Shown here in pieces: positions 46,784-55,408 of a DNA stretch of 64,000 bases. Made by a program: the position numbers and the translations under genes. Below the pieces are notes generated by a model. That model made no database searches. It saw only the letters and a program-made list of their open reading frames with translations, and was not told the DNA's origin. Positions within the stretch are counted from its first letter, which is position 1. The number at the start of each line of letters is the position of its first letter. This DNA is from JAGNLM01 sp964439835 (GTDB taxonomy: Bacteria; Pseudomonadota; Gammaproteobacteria; JAABTG01): assembly GCA_964439835.1 (NCBI GenBank), contig CAYTPQ010000008.1, positions 1 through 64,000 on the forward strand, given 5' to 3'.

Positions 46784-47615
46784 CCCGTACCTGGATCGCC
46801 GCTGGATGAGGGCCGCCTTCGAGCGCGCCGCACCCGGCTACGACCGGGTCGCGGAGCTGCAGCGGGACGTGGCCGACCGGGTGCTCGAGCGCCTGGACCT
46901 GATTCGCCTCCAGCCCGCGAAGGTCCTCGATCTGGGGTCAGGGACAGGCTACGGGGCGCGCGCCCTGCGCAGGCGCTACCGGCGGGCCGAGGTCTACGGC
47001 GTGGACATCGCGCACGGCATGCTGCGGGAGGCCCGTCGGCACGCGCCGCGCTTTTTCGGCCGGACCCACTTCGCCTGTGGCGACGCCTTGCGACTGCCGC
47101 TCGCGGGCGACGCCTTCGACCTGGTCTTCTCGAGCCTCACCCTGCAGTGGTGCGAGGACCTGCCCACGACGCTCGCCGAGATCTGGCGCGTGTGTGCGCC
47201 CGGTGGCCTGGTGCTGTTCTCGACCCTCGGCCCCGACACCCTGAGCCAGCTGCGCGAGGCCTGGGCGGAGGCCGACGGCCACGCCCACGTGAACCCGTTC
47301 CTGGACATGCACGTGGTGGGCGACGCCCTGGTCGGCACCGGTTTCCGCGACGTGGTGATGGACGTCGACCGGATCACGCGTTTTCACGCCGACGTCCTCG
47401 ACCTGATGCGAAGCCTGAAGTCGCTCGGTGCCCACAACGTCAGCCGCGCCAGGCCGCGGCACCTCCTCGGCCCCTCGCGACTGGCGCGAGTCCGGGAGCG
47501 CTACGAGACCCACCGGCGCGCGGAGGGGCTGCCCGCGACCTACGAGGTGGTGTTCGCCCACGCCTGGAAGCCGGAGCCCGGCCTGCTCGTTCCCTTCGTG
47601 GGGGCCGGACCGTGA
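46773..47615 (+). CDS. bioC: Malonyl-ACP O-methyltransferase
   Basis: A 280-residue SAM-dependent methyltransferase that starts pimeloyl synthesis by methylating malonyl-ACP. It shows the N-terminal AAFERAAPGYDRVAELQRDV, the SAM motif VLDLGSGTGYGARAL and LVFSSLTLQWCEDL. The GTG at 46773 (VRTDPYLDRRW) is preferred, with GTG 46764 as alternative; both overlap the bioH end. The bioC stop overlaps the bioD start (GTGA). Confidence 0.94.
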   Translation: MRTDPYLDRRWMRAAFERAAPGYDRVAELQRDVADRVLERLDLIRLQPAKVLDLGSGTGYGARALRRRYRRAEVYGVDIAHGMLREARRHAPRFFGRTHFACGDALRLPLAGDAFDLVFSSLTLQWCEDLPTTLAEIWRVCAPGGLVLFSTLGPDTLSQLREAWAEADGHAHVNPFLDMHVVGDALVGTGFRDVVMDVDRITRFHADVLDLMRSLKSLGAHNVSRARPRHLLGPSRLARVRERYETHRRAEGLPATYEVVFAHAWKPEPGLLVPFVGAGP

Positions 47616-48289
47616 CCGCTGCCCGGGCCTTCCTCGTCACCGGCACCGACACGGGGGTCGGCAAGACCTACGCCTGCGCGGCGTTTCTCGCCCGGGGACG
47701 GCGGGAGGGGCTCTCCACGGCCGGACTCAAGCCGGTCGCCTCCGGCTGCGAGCGAACACCGCAAGGGCTGCGGAGCGAGGACGCCCTGCGGCTCGCGGCG
47801 GAGGCCACGGTCACTCTCCCTTACGCGGTCCTCAACCCCTTGGCCTTCGAGCCCCCGATCGCGCCGCACATCGCGGCCGCTCGGGCCGGCGCCGCCATCG
47901 ATTTCACTACCGTGGCGGATACCCTGACGCGCGCTCGCGCCGCCGCGGACCTGGTGGTCGTCGAGGGTGTGGGCGGCTGGCTCGTCCCCCTCGGCGACCG
48001 CACCACCGTGGCGGACCTGGCCGTGCACCTGGACCTGCCGGTCGTGCTCGTGGTCGGCCTGCGGCTGGGCTGCCTGAGCCACGCGCTGCTCACGGCGGAG
48101 AGTATCCGTGCCCGCGGGCTGCCGCTCGTCGGGTGGGCCGCGAGTGTGCTTGACCCGGGCATGCCCGCCCTGGAGGACAACATCCGGTCCCTCGTCCGGC
48201 GCATGGGCGCGCCCCTTCTCGGCTGCCTGCCCTACGCGCCGCGCGCCATCCCCGCGGACGCGGCCCTGAACCTACGCCTGCCGGACTGA
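47612..48289 (+). CDS. bioD: Dethiobiotin synthetase
   Basis: A 225-residue ATP-dependent carboxylase that forms the ureido ring of dethiobiotin. Walker A-like FLVTGTDTGVGKTYACAAF, then GLKPVASGC, and VVEGVGGWLVPLGDRTTVAD. A GTG start overlaps the bioC stop. It is the last gene of the bio operon. No clear terminator follows in the 146-bp gap to ccoI. Confidence 0.95.
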   Translation: MTAARAFLVTGTDTGVGKTYACAAFLARGRREGLSTAGLKPVASGCERTPQGLRSEDALRLAAEATVTLPYAVLNPLAFEPPIAPHIAAARAGAAIDFTTVADTLTRARAAADLVVVEGVGGWLVPLGDRTTVADLAVHLDLPVVLVVGLRLGCLSHALLTAESIRARGLPLVGWAASVLDPGMPALEDNIRSLVRRMGAPLLGCLPYAPRAIPADAALNLRLPD

Positions 48290-48435
48290 CCCTGTGAAGA
48301 AACCACCGCGACGGCCCTCGATCGGGACGCCGAGGCGGGCCCGCCGGCGCAGAGATTAACGAGTGCTCAACGGTCTCTCTGTGCGAGAATCTTTCTTGAC
48401 TGGCCACCGAGGCCGCGCACGCCCCTGAGCCCGCC

Positions 48436-50919
48436 ATGCCCCAAGCCGACGCCGAGACGTGCTTTCACTGTGGCCTGCCCGTACCGGCCGGCAGCCACTA
48501 CTTCGTGCGCATCGAGGACCGGGCGCAACCGATGTGCTGCCCGGGCTGTCAGGCCGTCGCCCAGGCGATCGTCGGGGCAGGCCTGGCCGACTACTACCGT
48601 CACCGGACCAGCCCGGCCCTTACCGCCCAGGAGCTGGTGCCGGCGGTGCTCGAGGAGCTGGCGCTGTATGACCGCGACGACTTGCAGGGGCAGTTCGTGC
48701 AAGTCGACGCCGGTGACGTGCGCGAGGCCGCCCTGATCCTGGAAGGGATCACCTGCGCCGCCTGTGTCTGGTTGAACGAGCGGCACGTGGGCCGGTTGCC
48801 CGGTGTGCTCGAGTTCCACGTCAACTACGCCACCCAGCGGGCCCGGGTGCGCTGGGACCGGAGCCGTATCCAGCTGAGCGAGATCCTGAAGGCGATCGCC
48901 GCCATCGGCTACCTGGCTCACCCCTACGACCCCAGCCGCCAGCAGGACGTGGCGGACCGGGAGCGCAAGCTGGCGCTGCGCCGCCTGGCGGTGGCCGGCA
49001 TCGGCGCGATGCAGGTGATGATGTTCGCGGTGGGGCTCTACGTGGGGGCCTGGTCGGGCATCGACCCGGACATGGCGAGCTTCCTGCGTTGGGTCTCCAT
49101 GATCGTCACGGTCCCGGTGGTGGCTTACTCGGCGAAGCCGTTCTTCATGTCCGCCTGGAGCGAGCTGCGGCGGCGCCAGCTGGGGATGGACGTGCCGGTA
49201 TCCCTGGCGATCGGCATCGCCTTCCTCGCCAGCGTGTGGGCGACGGTGACGGACAGGGGTGAGGTCTACTTCGACTCGGTGAGCATGTTCACCTTCTTCC
49301 TCCTGACCGGGCGCTACCTCGAGATGGCCGCGCGCCAGCGGGCCGCGGCGGCCGGTGAGTCCCTGGTCAAGCTCCTGCCCATGACCGCCCACCGGCTGCA
49401 GGGTGACCAGGAAGTCCAGGTGCCGGCGTCGGACCTCCAGCCGGGGGACCGGGTGAGGGTACGCCCGGGCGAGACGGTACCCACCGACGGCCGGGTCACT
49501 GACGGGGTGAGCACGGTAGACGAGTCGCTGGTGACCGGGGAGAGCCTGCCGCTGGCCAAGCGCGCCGGCGACGCAGTCATCGGGGGCACGGTCAACGTGG
49601 AGAGCCCGCTGGTGATGACGGTGGAGCGGGTCGGCGAGGACACCGTCATCGCCTCCATCGTCCGCCTGCTCGACCGGGCCCAGACCGAGAAACCCGGCAT
49701 CGCCCTGCTCGCCGACCGGGTTGCCGCCTGGTTCGTCGCCGCCCTCTTGCTGATCGCGGTCGGCGTCTACGCCTTCTGGGCCCTGCACGACCCCCCCGAC
49801 GCATTTTGGATCACGCTCTCGGTCCTGGTCGTGACCTGCCCCTGTGCGTTGGGGCTCGCCACCCCAGCCGCCGTCACCGCGGCCACCGGCACGTTGACGC
49901 GCCGGGGCCTGCTGCCAACCCGCGGCCGGGCGCTGGAAACCCTCGCCCGCGCGACCCACGTGATCTTCGACAAGACCGGTACCCTCACGCGCGGTCGGCC
50001 GACCCTGCGACAGGTGGTGGCCGTGGGCGAGCTTTCCCGGGACGAGGTGCTCCGCATTGCCGCCCGGCTGGAGGCGGGCTCGGAGCACCCGCTGGCCAAG
50101 GCGCTCACCCGCGCCGTCCCAGCGGGACCCGGGGCGGACGGCGTGGTGGCGACCCCGGGGCTCGGCGTGGAGGGCCTCGTCGACGGCCGCCGGTACCGGA
50201 TCGGTCGACCCGACTACGTCGCCCTGCTGAGCGGCGCGGACACCGCGCCGGTTGCGGCGGACTCGCCGGGGGCTACCACGGTGGTGCTGGGCGACTCCGA
50301 GGGCCTGCTCGCCCGCTTCGAGCTGGCGGACAGCCTTCGGCCGGATGCCGCCGAGACGGTGGCGACGCTGCAGAGACTGGGGCTGGAGGTCTGGCTGCTG
50401 TCCGGCGACTCCGAGCCGGCGGTGGTCCGGACCGCCCAGGATCTCGGTATTCCCGTCGCCCGCGGGCGGTTGCGGCCCGAGGATAAGCTCGAGGCCGTGC
50501 GTGCGCTGCACGCCCAGGGGGCGGTGGTCGTCATGGTGGGCGATGGTGTGAACGACGCACCGGTGCTCGCCGGGGCGTCGGTGTCGGTCGCGATGGGGCG
50601 GGCGACCGAGCTGGCCCAGGCGAGTGCCGACATGGTGCTGCTCTCCGAGCACCTGCCGCACGTGGCGGAAGGGGTCGTGATGGCCCGGAGGATGCTGGCC
50701 ATCGTCCGGGAGAACCTCGCCTGGGCGCTGATCTATAACGTGATTGCGGTGCCGCTGGCCGCCGCGGGGCTCGTGCTGCCCTGGATGGCGGCCATCGGCA
50801 TGTCCGCCAGCTCGCTACTGGTCGTCCTGAATGCATTGAGGTTGAAGCGCGTGGCCCGATTGCCGAGTGCACCGCCGGGCTGGGAGCCCGATACCTTGCC
50901 CCGCCCCCAGACGCCCTGA
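48436..50919 (+). CDS. ccoI: Copper-transporting P-type ATPase for cbb3 oxidase assembly
   Basis: An 827-residue inner-membrane P1B ATPase of the FixI/CcoI type, thought to supply copper to cbb3 oxidase. The N-terminal Cys-rich region (CFHCGLPVP, CCPGCQAVAQ) precedes an HMA-like domain with EGITCAACVWLNE. The core shows the ion-channel CPC in VTCPCALGLATPAAV, phosphorylation site FDKTGTLTRG, and hinge MVGDGVNDAPVLAGA. It is followed by ccoS. The oxidase gene ccoN is at the other end of the window, so the assembly and structural genes are unlinked here. No FNR box is visible in its upstream gap. Confidence 0.95.
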   Translation: MPQADAETCFHCGLPVPAGSHYFVRIEDRAQPMCCPGCQAVAQAIVGAGLADYYRHRTSPALTAQELVPAVLEELALYDRDDLQGQFVQVDAGDVREAALILEGITCAACVWLNERHVGRLPGVLEFHVNYATQRARVRWDRSRIQLSEILKAIAAIGYLAHPYDPSRQQDVADRERKLALRRLAVAGIGAMQVMMFAVGLYVGAWSGIDPDMASFLRWVSMIVTVPVVAYSAKPFFMSAWSELRRRQLGMDVPVSLAIGIAFLASVWATVTDRGEVYFDSVSMFTFFLLTGRYLEMAARQRAAAAGESLVKLLPMTAHRLQGDQEVQVPASDLQPGDRVRVRPGETVPTDGRVTDGVSTVDESLVTGESLPLAKRAGDAVIGGTVNVESPLVMTVERVGEDTVIASIVRLLDRAQTEKPGIALLADRVAAWFVAALLLIAVGVYAFWALHDPPDAFWITLSVLVVTCPCALGLATPAAVTAATGTLTRRGLLPTRGRALETLARATHVIFDKTGTLTRGRPTLRQVVAVGELSRDEVLRIAARLEAGSEHPLAKALTRAVPAGPGADGVVATPGLGVEGLVDGRRYRIGRPDYVALLSGADTAPVAADSPGATTVVLGDSEGLLARFELADSLRPDAAETVATLQRLGLEVWLLSGDSEPAVVRTAQDLGIPVARGRLRPEDKLEAVRALHAQGAVVVMVGDGVNDAPVLAGASVSVAMGRATELAQASADMVLLSEHLPHVAEGVVMARRMLAIVRENLAWALIYNVIAVPLAAAGLVLPWMAAIGMSASSLLVVLNALRLKRVARLPSAPPGWEPDTLPRPQTP

Positions 50920-50995
50920 CCGCTGCCAGCGTCACGATGCGCCGTGCCGCCCCCACCATGCACCCACTCCCCCCGCTCGGGGGTCCGGAAGGGCC

Positions 50996-51199
50996 ATGGA
51001 AATCCTCTACCTGCTGATCCCCATCAGCCTCGCGATTGTCGTGCTCGCGATCGGGGTCTTCTTCTGGGCGGTGAAGTCCGGCCAGTACGACGACCTCGAG
51101 GGGCCTGCCTGGCGCATCCTCTACGACGACGAGGAGCCGGTGGAGCGGCAGAACGGGGCGGGCGAGAAGCCCCAGGATAGGTCATCTGGCGGAGGCTAG
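50996..51199 (+). CDS. ccoS: cbb3 oxidase maturation protein CcoS
   Basis: A 67-residue protein with one N-terminal membrane helix (MEILYLLIPISLAIVVLAIG), then FFWAVKSGQYDDLEGPAWRI, the hallmark of CcoS/FixS. It is needed for cofactor insertion into cbb3 oxidase. ATG at 50996 is preceded by GGAAGGG. It is 76 bp after ccoI and probably co-transcribed. Confidence 0.95.
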   Translation: MEILYLLIPISLAIVVLAIGVFFWAVKSGQYDDLEGPAWRILYDDEEPVERQNGAGEKPQDRSSGGG

Positions 51200-51659
51200 A
51201 GCGCGGTTGTCGACTGCCGGGGCCTGCCGTTATCAACAGGCGGTCCGGGCCGACGATGGATCCGCCGGTTCCCCGCGGCAGTTCTTGTGTGTGGCACGGA
51301 TAATCGGATAACCCATTGTTTTTGTTGTGGCGCCCATCTTTCCGCTCGTGACCGCCCCCGCGCGCCGCCTGCGGGGCCGCTGCCACCAATAGGCAAAGCG
51401 ATCCACAGAGTTGTCCACAAGCGCGGGGGCGGCCCTCGACGCGGCCGAATCCCGGGAGGCGCACCCGCTCGAGCTCGCGCGCCGGGACGCCGCCCCCCCC
51501 CGGGTGGCCGATGCCTCACTCCGCCCTGTCGGTGCGACCGCCCTCCATCGTGTCAGCCCCCGCAGAGTTGATCGAGGTCATGGTCGGGGACCGGTTCGCC
51601 CCCATCTTCCCGTGTAGTCTTCCAGGTACCTTGCAGGCGGCGCGAACAGGGGGTATCCC
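51200..51659. other. 460-bp intergenic region with DnaA-box-like 9-mers
   Basis: No gene is convincing here. I see TTATCAACA (51230-51238) and TTGTCCACA (51411-51419), each one mismatch from the DnaA box TTATCCACA. A weaker CGATCCACA (51399-51407) lies close by, and there is a locally AT-rich stretch (51299-51333). It could hold promoters for the DksA-like gene. The Gly/Pro-coding open frames are noise. Confidence 0.4.
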
Positions 51660-52058
51660 ATGGCCAGCGAACTCTCTGCCGAACAGCTGACGGAGCTGAA
51701 GGACCGGTTGCGGCGGCAGTTCGACGAACTGCGGGAGGAGGTTCGACGCGAGCTCCTCAATGCGGACGCCGAGCGCTTTCTCGACCTGGCGGGGCGCGTC
51801 CACGACCCCGGGGACGAGTCGGTCGCGGACCTGCTGGTGGACCTGGGGCTGGCGGTGATCGACCGCCACATCGACGCCATCCGCGCGACCGAGGCGGCAA
51901 TCCTTCGCGTGCGGCGCGGAACCTACGGCACCTGCGTCGACTGTGGCGGCGCCATTGGCTACGAGCGGCTCGCCACCGAGCCGAGCGCCAGTCGCTGCGT
52001 GGACTGCCAGCGGCTACGCGAGCACGGCTTCGTGCAACCCGGCCACGCGACGCTCTGA
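51660..52058 (+). CDS. TraR/DksA-family zinc-finger protein
   Basis: A 132-residue protein with an N-terminal coiled coil (about residues 5-40, Glu/Leu/Arg-rich) and a C-terminal C4 zinc finger, CVDCGGAIGYERL...RCVDCQRLRE, with C-x2-C-x17-C-x2-C spacing. It resembles DksA, which inserts into the RNA polymerase secondary channel during stringent control. It is shorter than DksA (151) and lacks the canonical DxxDxA tip sequence, so it may be a paralogue. It is convergent with msrA. Confidence 0.85.
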   Translation: MASELSAEQLTELKDRLRRQFDELREEVRRELLNADAERFLDLAGRVHDPGDESVADLLVDLGLAVIDRHIDAIRATEAAILRVRRGTYGTCVDCGGAIGYERLATEPSASRCVDCQRLREHGFVQPGHATL

Positions 52059-52076
52059 GGCGCCGGGCGCCCTGGG

Positions 52077-52685
52077 CTACTCCGGGTAGGTGACGCCGCA
52101 GCCCCCGTGACCGCAGTAGCCCCGCGGATTCTTCGCGAGATACTGCTGGTGGTACTCCTCGGCGAAGAAAAACTCCGGTGCGTCGCGGACCTCGGTCGTG
52201 ATCGCCCCGAAGCCGCGGTCGGTGAGGGCGGCCTGGAACGCCGCCAGGGACGCGAGCGCTGACGCCCGCTGGGACTCGCCGTAGGTGTAGACGCCGGACC
52301 GGTACTGGGTTCCGACGTCGTTGCCCTGGCGCATCCCCTGGGTCGGGTCGTGGCCCTCCCAGAACGCCCGCAGCAGCCGCTCGTAGGTAACCTGCCGCGG
52401 GTCGAACACGACCCGCACGACCTCGTTGTGACCGGTCCGGCCGGAGCAGACCTCCTCGTAAGTCGGGTTAGGGGTGTAGCCGCCCGCGTAGCCCACCGCG
52501 GTGCTGAACACCGCCGGGATCTGCCAGAAGGCGCGCTCCGCCCCCCAGAAGCAGCCCATGCCGAACATTGCCAGCTGCATGCCTTGCGGGTACGGGGGCG
52601 CCAGCGGGTTGCCGTTGACGGCGTGGCGCCCCGGTTGCCAAAGGGGCTGCGACCGCCCCGGCAAGGCGGTCTCGGGGGATGGCAT
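52077..52685 (-). CDS. msrA: Peptide methionine sulfoxide reductase MsrA
   Basis: A 202-residue enzyme that reduces methionine-S-sulfoxide in proteins. Catalytic motif FGMGCFWGAERAFWQ, family block SGRTGHNEVVRVVFDP, EGHDPTQGMRQGNDVGTQYR, and the resolving cysteines in the tail YCGHGGCGVTYPE. ATG 52685 with AAGGT before it is preferred over a GTG at 52712. It directly follows rpoH, 31 bp after the stop, suggesting co-expression with heat shock/oxidative stress functions. Confidence 0.95.
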   Translation of the reverse strand: MPSPETALPGRSQPLWQPGRHAVNGNPLAPPYPQGMQLAMFGMGCFWGAERAFWQIPAVFSTAVGYAGGYTPNPTYEEVCSGRTGHNEVVRVVFDPRQVTYERLLRAFWEGHDPTQGMRQGNDVGTQYRSGVYTYGESQRASALASLAAFQAALTDRGFGAITTEVRDAPEFFFAEEYHQQYLAKNPRGYCGHGGCGVTYPE

Positions 52686-52716
52686 GGTGACCTTGCGCTC
52701 GCGCCAGAACACGCGC

Positions 52717-53568
52717 TCAGTCGGCCAGGTCGGCCCTCAGCCTGCGGAAGGCGTTCGCCTCCAGCTGCCGGATGCGCTCGGCGGACACCCGGTAGTGGTC
52801 GGCCAGGTCCTGGAGCGTGACGCGCTCGTCGGTGAGCCAGCGCCGCTCCAGGATGTCCCGGCTGCGTTCGTCCAGCCGGCCGAGCGCCTGGCGCAAGCGG
52901 GCGCTCGTGCGCGCCTCCCACTCGTCCTCCTCCACGCGAGCCGCCGGGTCGAAGCGCGAGTCTTCCAGGTAGGCGATGGGCGCGCGGGACTCGTGGCCGT
53001 CGTCGCCGTCCGGCGAGCCGTCCAGGCCCGCGTCGGTGGCGCTCAGTCGCTGCTCCATCTCGACCACGGTCTCCGCCGGCACGTCCAGGTCCCGGGCGAC
53101 CGCCTCGACCTCCTCCCGGCTCATCCAGCCCAGCCGCTTCTTGGCGCTGCGCAGGTTGAAGAAGAGTTTGCGCTGGGCCTTGGTCGTCGCCACCTTGACG
53201 ATGCGCCAGTTGCGCAGGATGTATTCGTGGATCTCCGCCCGGATCCAGTGCACGGCGAACGAGACCAGGCGCACGCCGAGGTCGGGGTCGAAGCGCTTGA
53301 CGGCCTTCATCAGCCCCACGTTGCCTTCCTGGATCAGGTCGGCCTGCGGCAAGCCGTACCCCTTGTAGCCACGGGCGACGTGAACCACGAAGCGCAGGTG
53401 TGACATGACCAGGGCGCGGGCCGCGTCCAGGTCGTTGTCGCGCCGGTAGCGCTCGGCGAGCTCGCGCTCTTCCTCCGCGCTGACCATCGGGATGCGGGCG
53501 ACGGCCTGCTCGTAGCCTTCGGGGCTGCCTACGGGAAGGGCCATCGCGAGCGTCAGTGCCTTGGTCAT
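52717..53568 (-). CDS. rpoH: RNA polymerase sigma-32 factor
   Basis: A 283-residue heat-shock sigma factor. It shows region 2 (ADLIQEGNVGLMKAVKRFDP, WIRAEIHEYILRNWRIVK), the RpoH box QRKLFFNLR, and region 4 with LQDLADHYRVSAERIRQLE. It is downstream of ftsX in the classical ftsY-ftsE-ftsX-rpoH order. It would direct sigma-32 promoters, whereas groESL here also carries CIRCE, so two heat-shock systems probably coexist. Confidence 0.97.
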   Translation of the reverse strand: MTKALTLAMALPVGSPEGYEQAVARIPMVSAEEERELAERYRRDNDLDAARALVMSHLRFVVHVARGYKGYGLPQADLIQEGNVGLMKAVKRFDPDLGVRLVSFAVHWIRAEIHEYILRNWRIVKVATTKAQRKLFFNLRSAKKRLGWMSREEVEAVARDLDVPAETVVEMEQRLSATDAGLDGSPDGDDGHESRAPIAYLEDSRFDPAARVEEDEWEARTSARLRQALGRLDERSRDILERRWLTDERVTLQDLADHYRVSAERIRQLEANAFRRLRADLAD

Positions 53569-53662
53569 GGTGTCCCTGGAGGTTTCCTCGTCTGGTACAA
53601 ATTTAGCAGTCCCGGCGTTAGAGTGCCAGCCAGTCCCGGAGTTTCCCGGGCCTGCTCGTGAG

Positions 53663-54631
53663 CTAGGGCGTCAGCGCCCGCAGGTACCGGCCGACCGCGA
53701 GCCAGGCGCCGGACAGACCCAGGGTCCCACCGCCGAGGACCAGCGCCCCCGCCGTTTCGAAGCCGAGCCCCTGGAGGCGGAAGTCGCTCCCGTACAGACC
53801 GGCCAGGTGCGCAACCGGACCGGCCAGGGCGAGCCCGACGCCCGCCAGGCAGAGCCAGGCGGCCATTCCCCCAAGCAGCCCGTACCACAAGCCGGTGTAC
53901 AAGAACGGCCGGCGCACGAAGGCGTCGGTCGCCCCGAACAGCTTGGCGATCTCAATCTCGGCCCGCCGGCCCTGAATGGTCATGCGGGTCGTGTTCGCGA
54001 CCACCAGCAGGACCGCTAGCCCCAGGGCTGCCGCGAGGATCGCCGCCGTGCGCTCGCCGAGGCCCATGATGGCCTGGAGCCGCCGCACCCACTGCAGGTC
54101 GAACTGGGCCCCGTCCGCCTCGGGCAGCCCGGCCAGACGGTCGACCAGCGTTCCCGAGGTCTCCTCGCCGGGCGCGGGCCGGGGGCGTACCAGAAGCACT
54201 GCCGGCAGTGGGTTCGACTCCAGCCCGTCGACCAGGTCGCCGAGTCCCGAGATGGCGCGGTACTCCGCCAGGGCCTCCGCGCGGGTCAGCACCCGGACCG
54301 ACTCCACCTCCGGCCAGCGGCCGACCGCCTCACCGAGCGCCGCGGCCCGGCGGTCGTCGACCTCCACTTTCAGGAACACCGAGACCTGGGTCGATCGGTC
54401 CCAGCCGGCGAGGACCGTGCGCACGTTCGCGACCCCCACGTAGAGTGCCGCCGGCAAGGCCAGCGCGACGCCGATCAGGAGCACCGTCGCCAGGGTCGAC
54501 CCGGGCGCCCGGCTGAGTTGCCCGAGCGCCGACAGCCCCACCTGGGCGTGCCGGGTGAGCCAGGACGAGAAGCGCCCGCGCAGACCCGCGAACAGGCCCT
54601 CGCTGCGGCCTCGCCTCGCCGGGCGGCTCAT
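53663..54631 (-). CDS. ftsX: Cell division protein FtsX
   Basis: A 322-residue inner-membrane protein with four membrane helices and a large periplasmic loop after the first (about residues 70-180). It partners FtsE to activate murein amidases through EnvC at the septum. Typical blocks: LSRAPGSTLATVLLIGVALAL and SVFLKVEVDDR. The ATG overlaps the ftsE stop by 4 bp. Length matches the family. Confidence 0.93.
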   Translation of the reverse strand: MSRPARRGRSEGLFAGLRGRFSSWLTRHAQVGLSALGQLSRAPGSTLATVLLIGVALALPAALYVGVANVRTVLAGWDRSTQVSVFLKVEVDDRRAAALGEAVGRWPEVESVRVLTRAEALAEYRAISGLGDLVDGLESNPLPAVLLVRPRPAPGEETSGTLVDRLAGLPEADGAQFDLQWVRRLQAIMGLGERTAAILAAALGLAVLLVVANTTRMTIQGRRAEIEIAKLFGATDAFVRRPFLYTGLWYGLLGGMAAWLCLAGVGLALAGPVAHLAGLYGSDFRLQGLGFETAGALVLGGGTLGLSGAWLAVGRYLRALTP

Positions 54632-55302
54632 GCGGGCACGGCGGCCGAGTCGGCGACCAGGCGGCCCGAGTGCAAGGACAGGATCCGCTTGCCCATCTGG
54701 CGGATCAGGTCCAGGTCGTGACTGGCGATGAGCACCGTCACCCCGACCTGGTGGAAGCGCTCGAACAGCCGCATCACCTCGCGGGAGAGCTCCGGGTCAA
54801 GGTTGCCCGTGGGCTCGTCGGCGAGCAGCACCGCCGGCCGGTTCACCACCGCCCGCGCGATCCCCACCCGCTGCTGCTCCCCCCCGGAGAGGGCCTCCGG
54901 CAGCTGGCGCTCCTTGCCGAGAAGCCCCACCGTGTCGAGGGCCGCGCGCACGCGGCGGCCGGTCTCCCGGTGGCCGTACCCGGCGATCACCAGGGGCAGC
55001 GCCACGTTGTCGAAGACCGTGCGATCGGGCAGCAGCCGGTGGTCCTGAAAGGTGATGCCGATCCGCCGGCGGTAGTACGGCACCCGGTGGGGGCGGAGCT
55101 TGCCCAGGTTCTGCCCGCCGACGAGCACCTGCCCCTGGGTGCAGCGCTCGACCAGCGCCACCAGCCTGAGGAGGGTGCTCTTGCCGGCCCCCGAGTGCCC
55201 GGTCACGAACACCATCTCGCCCGCGTCCACGTGCAGGCTCACGTGGGACAAGGCCTGGTGGCCGTTGGGGTAGCTCTTGCTGACGTCGTCGAAGGTGATC
55301 AC
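54628..55302 (-). CDS. ftsE: Cell division ATP-binding protein FtsE
   Basis: A 224-residue ABC ATPase (E. coli 222). Starts MITFDDVSKSYPNGHQALSH. Walker A GHSGAGKSTLLRL, signature ALSGGEQQRVGIARA, Walker B VLLADEPTGNLDPE, and the switch histidine in VLIASHDLDL. Overlaps ftsX by 4 bp. Drives conformational changes in FtsX during septal wall cleavage. Confidence 0.96.
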   Translation of the reverse strand: MITFDDVSKSYPNGHQALSHVSLHVDAGEMVFVTGHSGAGKSTLLRLVALVERCTQGQVLVGGQNLGKLRPHRVPYYRRRIGITFQDHRLLPDRTVFDNVALPLVIAGYGHRETGRRVRAALDTVGLLGKERQLPEALSGGEQQRVGIARAVVNRPAVLLADEPTGNLDPELSREVMRLFERFHQVGVTVLIASHDLDLIRQMGKRILSLHSGRLVADSAAVPA

Positions 55303-55408
55303 GGGGCGACGGCACCCGTGAGCGGCGGCCCGGCCAGGTTCCCGCCCTCGCGCGGCAAGGTCCCGGCAGCTGCGCGGCCCGTCTCGACAACCGGTTCCGA
55401 CAAGTTCT

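Noticed and set aside
48367..50661. A 764-codon minus-strand open frame
   Set aside because: It is antisense to ccoI, His/Gly/Arg-rich and without any domain pattern.
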